A stretch of 64,000 bases of DNA. It comes from Candidatus Saccharicenans subterraneus (GTDB lineage: Bacteria; Acidobacteriota; Aminicenantia; Aminicenantales; Saccharicenantaceae). Under the pieces are notes generated by a model. That model did not search any database. It worked only from the letters and a program-made list of their open reading frames with translations, and was not told the origin of the DNA. The number at the start of each line of letters is the position of its first letter. Positions within the stretch are counted from its first letter, which is position 1. The translations under genes were made by a program, and so were the position numbers. This document shows, piece after piece, positions 44,328-52,856 of this stretch. The DNA is taken from NCBI GenBank assembly GCA_003426165.1, contig QUAH01000002.1:186001-250000 (forward strand). The letters are read 5' to 3'.

Positions 44328-46424
44328 ATGGTTCATGTCAAGGATGAAGGTTTTTCCCCGAACGCCATAAAAATCCTGAAAACCCGCTACTTCATGAAAA
44401 ACGAAAAGGGCGAACTCATCGATAAGAAGCCATCCGACCTCTTTCTCCGGGTGGCCGAGTACATCGCCTCGGCTGAAAAAACCCCGGCCGAGCGAAAGAA
44501 ATGGGCCGATAAATTTTTCGAGGTGATGATGGCCCGCGACTTCCTGCCCAACAGCCCCACCCTGACCGGGGCCGGCCGCGACATGTGCCTCAGCGCCTGC
44601 TTTGTCCTGCCCATAGAGGATTCCATGGAATCCATCTTTGAAACGGTCAAGAATGCCGCTTTAGTCCACAAGGAAGGCGGCGGCACCGGTTTCGATTTCA
44701 GCCAGCTCCGGCCCAGGGGCAGCTTCGTCCACAAGACCCAGGGTGTGGCCTCCGGCCCGGTGTCGTTCCTCAAGGTCATCGATGCCGCCACCGAGGCCGT
44801 CAAGCAGGGCGGAACCCGGCGCGGGGCCAACATCGGCATCCTGCGCGTCGACCACCCTGACATCGAAGAATTCGTCACCATGAAGCGCGACGGTAAGACC
44901 CTCAATAACTTCAACATCTCGGTGGCCATCACCGATGAATTCATGCAGGCCCTGCGGCACGACGGCTATTACTGGCTTTATAACCCGTACCTCAAGAAAA
45001 AAACCGTCCGGAAAAAGGCCCGTGACATCTTCAAGCTGATCGTGGACTCGGCCTGGGCCTCGGGCGACCCGGGTTTGATCTTCATCGACCGCATCAACCA
45101 GTTCAACCCCACCCGCGAGCTCGGCCCCATCACCGCCACTAACCCCTGCGGCGAACAACCGCTCCACCCCTACGAATCCTGCAACCTGGGCTCGATCAAC
45201 GTTTCTAACTTCTACGACCCGGAGAAGCCGGACGAGTTCGACTGGGAAAGGTTCGCCGGCATGATCGAGATAGCCGTCCGCTTCCTGGATAACGTCATCG
45301 ACGTCAACAAGTACCCGCTGCCCCAGATTGCCGAGATGACCCGGTCCAACCGCCGCATCGGCCTGGGAATAATGGGCTGGGCCGACCTGCTGCTCAAGAA
45401 GAAGCTGCGCTACGACTCGCCCGAAGCCCTGGACTTTGCCGAAAAGCTGGCTTCCTTCATGCGGGAGAAGGCCGACGAGCAGAGCGAACAGCTCGGCCAG
45501 CTCAAGGGAAGTTTCCCGAACATCAACAAGTCCATCTTCAAGGGGAAAAAGCGCCGCAACGCCACGGTCCTGACCATCGCCCCGACCGGCACCATCTCCC
45601 GCCTGGCCGGCTGTTCCAGCTCCATCGAGCCCATCTTTGCCTTTGAATTCGTCAGCAAGATCCTGGACGGAGAAATCCGCGACATCCACCCCCTGTACGA
45701 GGCCTGGAAGAAAGAGCACCCGGATGAGCCCTTGCCCGATTATTTCGTCACCGCCCACGAGCTCCCCTACGAGGGCCATATCAGGATGCAGGCCGCCTTC
45801 CAGAAATACGTGGACAACTCGGTTTCCAAGACCATCAACCTGCCCAACAAGGCTACGGCCGAAGACGTGGAAAAGGCCTTTCTCCTGGCCTACGAACTTG
45901 GAACCAAGGGGATTACCATTTACCGCGATGGCAGCAAGGCGGAGCAGGTCCTGTACGCCGCGGCCGCGGCCAAGCCCAAGCTCATCCCGCGGGAAAGACC
46001 GGTCAGCCTGCCCTCAAAGACTGACAAGATAAAAACCGGCCTGGGCAACCTGTACGTGACCATAACCTTCCTCAACGACAAGCCCTTCGAGGTATTTACT
46101 TCGATCGGCAAGAGCGGCTATTCGACCATGGCCGACGCCGAGGCCATCGGCCGGCTGATATCCCTGGCCCTGCGTAGCGGGGTCGACCCCAAGGAAGTCA
46201 TCCTGCAACTCAAGGGCATCGGCGGTAGCGAACCGGTGTTCACCGAGGGCGGCCTGGTCCAGTCTATTCCCGACGCCGTGGCCAAGGTGCTGGAACGCCA
46301 CCTGGGCGAAGTCAAGGAAAACAACCGCGACCTGCTACGGGATATCTGCCCGGTTTGCGGGGCCACCCTGCCCGACGACAAGTGCCCCATTTGCGCCAAC
46401 TGCGGCTGGAACAAGTGCTCTTAG
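44328..46424 (+). CDS. nrdJ: adenosylcobalamin-dependent ribonucleotide reductase (class II)
   Basis: 698 residues, GGGAGG before the ATG. NSPTLTGAGRD and LSACFVLPI (Cys91, redox-active) begin the barrel. The catalytic NPCGEQ has Asn272, Cys274 and Glu276, followed by YESCNLGSINV. Later APTGTISRLAGCSSSIEP is the phosphate-binding loop. The C-terminus is a zinc-ribbon-like tail (CPVCG... CPICANCGW) with the redox cysteines that shuttle electrons from thioredoxin. No ATP-cone at the N-terminus. Makes dNTPs with B12 and no oxygen requirement, fitting an anaerobe. Confidence 0.95.
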   Translation: MVHVKDEGFSPNAIKILKTRYFMKNEKGELIDKKPSDLFLRVAEYIASAEKTPAERKKWADKFFEVMMARDFLPNSPTLTGAGRDMCLSACFVLPIEDSMESIFETVKNAALVHKEGGGTGFDFSQLRPRGSFVHKTQGVASGPVSFLKVIDAATEAVKQGGTRRGANIGILRVDHPDIEEFVTMKRDGKTLNNFNISVAITDEFMQALRHDGYYWLYNPYLKKKTVRKKARDIFKLIVDSAWASGDPGLIFIDRINQFNPTRELGPITATNPCGEQPLHPYESCNLGSINVSNFYDPEKPDEFDWERFAGMIEIAVRFLDNVIDVNKYPLPQIAEMTRSNRRIGLGIMGWADLLLKKKLRYDSPEALDFAEKLASFMREKADEQSEQLGQLKGSFPNINKSIFKGKKRRNATVLTIAPTGTISRLAGCSSSIEPIFAFEFVSKILDGEIRDIHPLYEAWKKEHPDEPLPDYFVTAHELPYEGHIRMQAAFQKYVDNSVSKTINLPNKATAEDVEKAFLLAYELGTKGITIYRDGSKAEQVLYAAAAAKPKLIPRERPVSLPSKTDKIKTGLGNLYVTITFLNDKPFEVFTSIGKSGYSTMADAEAIGRLISLALRSGVDPKEVILQLKGIGGSEPVFTEGGLVQSIPDAVAKVLERHLGEVKENNRDLLRDICPVCGATLPDDKCPICANCGWNKCS

Positions 46425-46436
46425 CACCAGAACGTT

Positions 46437-47459
46437 TCAGTCGTTGTATTTCCTGATGACCACCTCCTGGCCGTCGATGGCCAGCTGGTAAATAACCCCT
46501 TCCGGCGTGACCCGGACCGGGTTGTTGATTTCATGCGGTGCCCCCGAGACAAATAGCTGTATCCGGGCCAGCTCCCTTCCGCCCGGTTCGAATATTATCA
46601 CTTCGTTGGTCTCCTTTTTACTGTCAAAACAGTTGGCAGCCAGGTAAAGGCTTTCATACTTATCTTCCCACACCCCGTAGATTCGTCCCAGCGGAAGGCG
46701 AAACGCGGCCCGGTACCGTGTCCAGTTTTGGAACTTTTCATCAGACTTAAGCACCGAGGCCTTTTTCTCCCCTTCCATTTCCACCTTCAGGAGATGCTGT
46801 CCGCTCCAGTCGAGCAGGCCGGGAAAGTTCATCAGCTCGGCCAGCGGGCCCCCGTCCGGACCGGCCAGCAGGATCGAACGGCTGTCCATCTGGGCCAGCA
46901 ACCCCGGCCATTTGCCTTCGTGGCGGAAATAGATGCCGGTAATGGCACCAGGCTCGGGGATTCCCTCGCGCACCAGTGAAATTTTCCTTATCACCCGGCC
47001 ACTTTCCTCAACTATCACGATGACCCTGTCCACCACGTTATCCAGCAGGGCCACATGCCCGCCCGGCAACAATTCCAGGTCGCTAAAAACCGCGCCGGGT
47101 ATGGGGATGGTTTTTTCCCGGCGGCCGTCCTTAAAAACCTGGACCCGGGAGTTGACCTGGTCCAGGACGTAAATTTCTCCCTCAGCCGAAACCACGAAGC
47201 TCATCGGCCCCTCGGGGTTGGCTTCTTCCGGGGTGATGACACCCAGCTCTGTTTGGCCGGTGCCCATAGGCACCCTCAAAACTTCCTGGCCCTGAAACTG
47301 CGGCCGTGGATTCTTGATTTCCTGGGAACCACCTTCTTTCAACAGTGCCGCGTGTAGTCCTGCCGTTGATAGTGATAATAGCGATAAAAGTCCCAACATT
47401 AAAACCAGGGCGGCCTCCAAGTTCTGCCGGAAGATTTTAAATATTTTGGAGAAAGTCAT
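46437..47459 (-). CDS. exported beta-propeller (NHL-like) protein
   Basis: 340 residues. Signal or anchor at about residues 15-38 (AALVLMLGLLSLLSLSTAGL). Propeller-like blades include GEIYVLDQVNSRVQVFKDG and HVALLDNVVDRVIVIVEESG. It belongs broadly with the 6-bladed propellers in this window but lacks their GxGPGE motif, is GC-rich like its neighbours, and so is probably resident rather than island-borne. Converges with nrdJ (12 bases apart). Function unknown. Confidence 0.72.
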   Translation of the reverse strand: MTFSKIFKIFRQNLEAALVLMLGLLSLLSLSTAGLHAALLKEGGSQEIKNPRPQFQGQEVLRVPMGTGQTELGVITPEEANPEGPMSFVVSAEGEIYVLDQVNSRVQVFKDGRREKTIPIPGAVFSDLELLPGGHVALLDNVVDRVIVIVEESGRVIRKISLVREGIPEPGAITGIYFRHEGKWPGLLAQMDSRSILLAGPDGGPLAELMNFPGLLDWSGQHLLKVEMEGEKKASVLKSDEKFQNWTRYRAAFRLPLGRIYGVWEDKYESLYLAANCFDSKKETNEVIIFEPGGRELARIQLFVSGAPHEINNPVRVTPEGVIYQLAIDGQEVVIRKYND

Positions 47460-47548
47460 TTTTCGCTCCCCTCAGAGTTTTCCCCGCTATTCTCTATCCT
47501 TTTAATTATAAACTTTTTATTAAGTTCATTCACCAGGGACTGCTAATA

Positions 47549-50500
47549 CTAATTACTTATCTCGACATAGCTGCTTTCTTTACCTTGAATGTTGAAAGAC
47601 GTGATCCGGTAAGTATACAGGTCATCTTTTTTCAGGTTGCGGTGGTCGTACTGGAAAGTGTCGAAAAATACTCTGGCCAGGAGCCGATAATCATCATCGC
47701 TTGAGCCCTTTGGCTTTACGTATATGAAGTATTGCAGCACCATTATTTTATTTAGTTCATTCGGCTGCCAGGTCAGCCTGTTTACGTACTCTTTATAGAA
47801 AATCAGGTCATTCTCCAGCCTCTGTATGTTCACATTCACAGGTGGATAAACCTTTTCATCGATGAAATTGGCCACAAGGGTTTTGGGCCCGTCCATCGTC
47901 ACGTAAACCGTCCTCGACCTTGACGAGATATCCCCGGACCAGGAAGAAAAACCATAACCAGGATTGGGGTCGGCGGTAACCTGAACCACGGCTCCCTCTT
48001 TGAACCAGTTCGTTCCGGCCGGAGTAACACTTCCTCCCTCCGGCGGATTGGCCGAAACGGTCAGAGAATACTGTTTCTCAAAAAAGGCTGTATATCGCCA
48101 GGTGCTGGACCGAACGGTTATCTCATGGTATTGCGCCCCGTCGTCGGACCAGGAAGAAAAGACATATCTCGTGCCGCCATCCTGTCCCTGAACCGGGGAC
48201 GGTCTTTTATCCGGGGTAAGCTTGCCCGTAGTTCTTAAGGTTCGCAGCCGGGAAGAAATCCGACCCGCACCTGCCGGACTTTCTCCCTGGAGCGAGGGCG
48301 TGCCGATGGTATGCACTGTGCCCTCTATCCAGTGAAAAGTTTGGGGAGAGGTATAAGAAACTCCGTCCACATTTATGAGAAAACCTGAAGGCACGGTGTC
48401 AACCGTCACCTCCATGTCAAGAAGCGTTTCATTGAAGCCCAGCCTGGAAACAAATCCCTCGGCGGTGCCGCCAAATGTTCTGTCAAAGGCATCGGGCAAG
48501 ACGGGAAAATCAGAAGAAACTGTTGTGCCCGCAACTATCACTTTATCCTGTCCATCCATAAACACAGAAACACAGGTTTCGGTATCTCTTCCGCCAAGAT
48601 AAGTTGAGCCTTCAAGTACCGATAACGTCGGGTCTAACCTGGCTACAAAGTTATCCACCACGCCGCCGTTATAGCTCATGTCGTAAGCTCCCCAGGTCAC
48701 CGGAAAATCCGCAGAAGAGGTGGTCCCCACAACATAAACCCTGTTTGAATTATCAATGGTGAGATTCAAACACTCGTCACCAGCACTTCCCCCGAGCAGG
48801 GTGGAAGAGACGAGCGAGCCAAGGTCCCCGGCCAGTATCGAGATAAAACCGTCTATTTCGCTTATCGTCTGATCCCTGAATTTCTTCTTGAAAGCCGTGG
48901 GAGAAACGGGAAAATCGGAAGATTCGGTGTCACCAACCACGTAGACATTCCCACCCGGCCCGAGCCTCAGGGCATTTCCGTGGTCAGTTCCCCTCCCCCC
49001 TAAAAATGTTGAGGCTTCAAGCGTCGTGAGGTCCGCCGATAACCTGGTAACAAACGCTTCCCAATCGCTAAACTCCGTCCTCAGGGCTCCTGGCGTAACG
49101 GGAAAATCTCTCGATTCCGTGGTTCCTGCCGCATAGATGCTGGAAAAGCCGTTGAACGCTATGGAGCTGATCTTGTCCAGCCCATTTCCGCCAAGAAAGG
49201 TGGAGGCCAGAAGCGCGGTCAGGTCAGGGTCAAGTTTGGAAACAAACCCCTCCTGAGTTTGAACCAGAACCGTCTGAAAAGCGCCCGGTGTAACCGGAAA
49301 ATCGGCCGAACCGGTCTCGCCCGCCACATAAATATTTCCTGATTGGTCCGGCACTATGGTGTACACGCTCTGGAATGACCAGGCATCTCCCCCGAGGTAA
49401 GTCGAAGCCAGTAGAACGCTCAAAGATGAATCGAGCCGGGAGACGAAGCTTATAAAGAAATTATTGAAGCTGGTGTCATAAGCTCCAGGTGTGACCGGGA
49501 AACTGGCCGAAGCTGTCCAGCCGGCCACGTAGACATCACCCGAGGCTCCAATTTTCAAGGCCTGACATATCCCGCCTTCCAGGAAGGCAACCGCATGAAG
49601 CGTGCTGAAGTCATTACTTATCATCGCGACAAAGGTTTTATTAGAACCATAAGCGGGAGCGAGCCGGCTGACACCCATGGCCTGCGGAAAATCTGTCGAC
49701 CTGGTCACTCCGGCTACATAAATATTACCCGAAGCATTCACTTCCGCACAGACGTAAGATTCATCATCGTTTCCGCCCAGGAAAGTTGAAGCCAGCAATT
49801 TATCAATGGTCGGGTCAATTACCAGAGGCAGGCTTCGGTCATAGGAATCCACCTGAAAGCCATAGGTATTTCCCGCATAAACCGTAAAACTGGCTTCCGC
49901 CTCGACCCTTTTTCCCTCGACCTCCTGGTAGGCAACCGGTTTGCTAAAATAGATGGGGCCCTCATCCGTGGTTAAAACAAGCCTTCCTTCCGGATCCACC
50001 GCTATGGACTTAACTCCCTCCACTTTTATCCTGATCTTTTCCGGAGAGATACCGGGCTCAAAGAGAAAAATCTGTTCGACATTTCCGGCCTCCGCCTTCA
50101 GCTTTAGATTCACACCGGGATATATCTCTCCGAGAGATACGGTCCGGTAGGTAGCCAGGGCTGTTTTCCAGGCCCCGGGGTCTTTTCCCCGGAAATAAGA
50201 AACCCTGGTAGGAGTTTGTTCTTCGCCCTGGGCAACAAATTTTACCGGCCGGCCATTTTCACCAACAAAAAGTTCGCGGAAAGAAATCAGCCGGCTCTGT
50301 GTCCCGGAGAGAAAAGTTTCCGGAGTTAAAAAACTTTTTTCCTTTGCGGAGCGTCCGGAATGCTTCTGTTCGCTCTGCCGTAAAGGTTCTGTCCTACAGA
50401 AGGAATAAACCAGTGATTTCTCCGTAAGGAATAAAGAACCGGACGGAAGAGGTGCATGGAATCTTACCTGCTCCGGGAATTGTCCGGAGTTTTCAACAAA

Positions 50501-50725
50501 CGGCACAGATATGGAGGAAGGTCCGGCCGTTAATTCCATTCGAGAAACAGCGGCTCTGTCTGCTTTATTATTTCCACTCTTGATTCTTGATATCGACCCT
50601 GAAAAACTCGAGGTAGCGACAGTAAAGTCCAGAACCAGGCCGCACGCCAGAACAATAATAATTAATGTCGCGGAGAAAATAATTGCCCGAAGCCAACCTG
50701 TCCTTTTCAAGGAGAATCTAAGCAT
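47549..50725 (-). CDS. SBBP-repeat surface protein with InlB-type and Fn3-like ends
   Basis: 1058 residues from ATG 50725 (AAAGGA upstream). N-terminal signal/anchor, then a domain beginning VPFVENSGQFPEQVRFHAP (the DUF7948-type module usual before SBBP repeats). About ten SBBP beta-propeller units follow, each with STFLGG or STYLGG and DFPVTPGA, e.g. NIYVAGVTRSTDFPQAMG. Next is a divergent InlB B-repeat (YSLTVSANPPEGGSVTPAGT; YGFSSWSGD) and a C-terminal fibronectin-like domain. Probably exported and displayed on the surface. Role unknown, perhaps adhesion. Confidence 0.87.
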   Translation of the reverse strand: MLRFSLKRTGWLRAIIFSATLIIIVLACGLVLDFTVATSSFSGSISRIKSGNNKADRAAVSRMELTAGPSSISVPFVENSGQFPEQVRFHAPLPSGSLFLTEKSLVYSFCRTEPLRQSEQKHSGRSAKEKSFLTPETFLSGTQSRLISFRELFVGENGRPVKFVAQGEEQTPTRVSYFRGKDPGAWKTALATYRTVSLGEIYPGVNLKLKAEAGNVEQIFLFEPGISPEKIRIKVEGVKSIAVDPEGRLVLTTDEGPIYFSKPVAYQEVEGKRVEAEASFTVYAGNTYGFQVDSYDRSLPLVIDPTIDKLLASTFLGGNDDESYVCAEVNASGNIYVAGVTRSTDFPQAMGVSRLAPAYGSNKTFVAMISNDFSTLHAVAFLEGGICQALKIGASGDVYVAGWTASASFPVTPGAYDTSFNNFFISFVSRLDSSLSVLLASTYLGGDAWSFQSVYTIVPDQSGNIYVAGETGSADFPVTPGAFQTVLVQTQEGFVSKLDPDLTALLASTFLGGNGLDKISSIAFNGFSSIYAAGTTESRDFPVTPGALRTEFSDWEAFVTRLSADLTTLEASTFLGGRGTDHGNALRLGPGGNVYVVGDTESSDFPVSPTAFKKKFRDQTISEIDGFISILAGDLGSLVSSTLLGGSAGDECLNLTIDNSNRVYVVGTTSSADFPVTWGAYDMSYNGGVVDNFVARLDPTLSVLEGSTYLGGRDTETCVSVFMDGQDKVIVAGTTVSSDFPVLPDAFDRTFGGTAEGFVSRLGFNETLLDMEVTVDTVPSGFLINVDGVSYTSPQTFHWIEGTVHTIGTPSLQGESPAGAGRISSRLRTLRTTGKLTPDKRPSPVQGQDGGTRYVFSSWSDDGAQYHEITVRSSTWRYTAFFEKQYSLTVSANPPEGGSVTPAGTNWFKEGAVVQVTADPNPGYGFSSWSGDISSRSRTVYVTMDGPKTLVANFIDEKVYPPVNVNIQRLENDLIFYKEYVNRLTWQPNELNKIMVLQYFIYVKPKGSSDDDYRLLARVFFDTFQYDHRNLKKDDLYTYRITSFNIQGKESSYVEISN

Positions 50726-51157
50726 CAATAACCATCCTTTCTGGAGGTGTCCTCCATTTTCAATTTTATTGTTGCTTAGAAAATCATGACCATTTTATTT
50801 AGACAAAACAAAGCCTTCCACCTGCAGAATGGACTTTTTTGCTTCGTTGCCGGGACGATGGATTTGAGAAGCATGTTCGCCGACTCAGTTTGCCCGTCTT
50901 ACCCTGTAATTATGCTAAGGTGAATACGGGGAATAAGTCAAGGGAGCTTTCCTATCAAGCCACGAAAAGAATTCCTATCAAAAGGAAAGATCGAGCAGAA
51001 CTAAATAACCCGGCAATTGTTACAAAAAATCTACCCGGCGACACCGTAGTCTTCGCCGTAGTTGCCAGGGCCACCCCGGCTCAAACTTTAATTTGACTTA
51101 AAAAAGCCAGTTATTATTAAATAGGTGCATAACGACCCGCCAAAGGAAGGAGGGAAA
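50726..51157. other. divergent intergenic region with a short hairpin
   Basis: Between the SBBP gene (minus) and a lipoprotein gene (plus). A perfect hairpin TGGAGG-TGT-CCTCCA (50742-50756) sits in the leader of the SBBP gene, just before its ribosome site, and could hold translation down. Nothing else recognised; an 85-codon frame (50839-51096) is unsupported. Confidence 0.45.
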
Positions 51158-51796
51158 ATGAAAAAAATTCTGGCCGGCGCCATGTTTCTCTGTTTCCTCA
51201 TACTATTGGTCGCAGATTGTTCCCGGAAAACGGAAAGTCCGCCAGAAAAGGCAGGTGCCGGGACCCAAGGTGCTGTTTCAACTGCCACCGGAGCTTTTGA
51301 TTCTATGATTGGCTCAATGCAGGAAGCCCTCCGGGCCCAGGATTACTTAAAAGCGCTGGCGGCAGCCGACTCCATCAAGGATAAAATCTGGGAAGAAGCC
51401 CCCCTGATGCTGAGAAATGTCGTCCTGGTCAAGGGGATTAACAACACCTACGGCGTCTATGAGCCCGAAGAAGACGACGTCTATTCCCAGGGCGAAACCA
51501 TCTATGTCTACCTGGAGCCGGTTGGCTACAGGATAATGAAGAATGAAGCGGGTTACTACGAATTCCGGTTCACGGCCGATTTCCAGCTGGTAAACGAAAA
51601 CGGGGAGATCCTCGGCGGCCAGGAACAGTTTGCCAACCTGCCCTTTAAGTCCTGGCATCCCAATAAAGAAGTGGCCATTACCTTCAACTACAATTTCAGC
51701 GGCATTCCGGCCGGAAAATACAAGGTGGTAACCACTGTCTTTGACGCCAACTCTGACCGGAAAGCTTCGGCCGATACCTGGTTCACCATTGAGTAA
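51158..51796 (+). CDS. small exported lipoprotein of unknown function
   Basis: 212 residues from ATG 51158, with AAGGAGGG upstream; an earlier ATG at 51125 is less likely. Lipoprotein signal with lipobox LVADC (Cys at residue 22). After a proline/alanine linker, an alpha-helical segment (about 45-80) precedes a beta-rich domain with EDDVYSQGETIYVYLEPVGY and FTADFQLVNENGEILGGQE. I do not recognise the family. The next gene starts 74 bases downstream on the same strand. Confidence 0.7.
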   Translation: MKKILAGAMFLCFLILLVADCSRKTESPPEKAGAGTQGAVSTATGAFDSMIGSMQEALRAQDYLKALAAADSIKDKIWEEAPLMLRNVVLVKGINNTYGVYEPEEDDVYSQGETIYVYLEPVGYRIMKNEAGYYEFRFTADFQLVNENGEILGGQEQFANLPFKSWHPNKEVAITFNYNFSGIPAGKYKVVTTVFDANSDRKASADTWFTIE

Positions 51797-51870
51797 ATAC
51801 CTCTTTAATAGAGGCGGTCAGGGGCCTTGAATATAAATTCCTGAATTAAAAAGTTGCAAAGGAGGATCCG

Positions 51871-52638
51871 ATGAAGGCAACGAGAATCTTGCTCACCGGA
51901 GCGGCTCTGGTTTGCTTTATGCTGCTGGGAGCCGTTTCCCTCAAGGCTGATATTTACATGAAACAGAAAACCCATACCGATGGCTTCACCATGATGGGGC
52001 AGACCCAGCCGGCCAAAGATGAATTCACGGTTACCTGGATAGCCAGGGATAAATCCCGGAGTGACACCGGCGATAAAAAAACCACGCTCATGCGACTGGA
52101 CAAGGGACTTATTTATGAAATTGACCATCAGAAAAAGACCTACCGGGAAATGCCTCTCAACATCAAGCAGATGATTGACGAGAACGTGGCCGAAAAGGGA
52201 GAAGAGGCCAAGGAGTTTGCGGCCATGGCCCAGGAAATGGCTGAAGCCTTCGCCGAGAGCATGGAAGTTAAGGTCACGGAAACCCCGGAGAAGAAGAAAA
52301 TAGGCAACTGGAATTGCCGGAAGTATATCATCAACACCAGCATGGCCATGGGCGAGACTGTTTCCGAGGCCTGGGCTTCACCCGAGGTTCAGATCGACTG
52401 GAAGAATTACCTGATGCTGACCAACGCCATGATGGCCGGAAGCCCCGGGTTCGAGAAGATGATTGACAAGATCTACAAGGAAATGTCCAAGGTGAAGGGA
52501 ATGATCGTTCTTCAGTCCAATTCAACCAAGGTGATAAATACCGAGGTCAAATCCACGACCGAGCTCCTGGAATTCGGCGAGCAGAATCCGCCAGCCGGGA
52601 CTTATGATGTCCCGGCCGGTTATAAGAAAGTGAAGTAA
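51871..52638 (+). CDS. exported protein resembling DUF4412
   Basis: 255 residues, AAAGGAGG upstream. Cleavable signal peptide ending near SLKA. The mature part has KSRSDTGDKKTTLMRLDKG, LIYEIDHQKKTYREMP and KKIGNWNCRKYIINTSMAMG, the pattern of DUF4412-like periplasmic proteins (beta-barrel lipoprotein-carrier-like fold). A methionine-rich stretch lies in the second half. Function unknown. Probably co-transcribed with the lipoprotein gene upstream. Confidence 0.7.
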   Translation: MKATRILLTGAALVCFMLLGAVSLKADIYMKQKTHTDGFTMMGQTQPAKDEFTVTWIARDKSRSDTGDKKTTLMRLDKGLIYEIDHQKKTYREMPLNIKQMIDENVAEKGEEAKEFAAMAQEMAEAFAESMEVKVTETPEKKKIGNWNCRKYIINTSMAMGETVSEAWASPEVQIDWKNYLMLTNAMMAGSPGFEKMIDKIYKEMSKVKGMIVLQSNSTKVINTEVKSTTELLEFGEQNPPAGTYDVPAGYKKVK

Positions 52639-52856
52639 GACAGGGCAAAAGACGAACAAGTTAAACCATATCGACCGGTTTAACCCTATCCCGGTCTAAC
52701 CTCATCCTCGGTTTGGATGAAATAAAAAGGTCGTCCGTCCAGAAATATTTAACAGGAAATCCGTCATCGTCCCCTCGCCTGTGAGAGCGGTCAAAGAAAG
52801 GTTTTGAACTTTTAAAATAGATAATCTTTAAAGATAACCCTCCTGCCCGCTGACCT

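Noticed and set aside
50742-50756. Hairpin TGGAGG-TGT-CCTCCA as a terminator
   Set aside because: No gene ends here on either strand; it lies in the leader of the SBBP gene.
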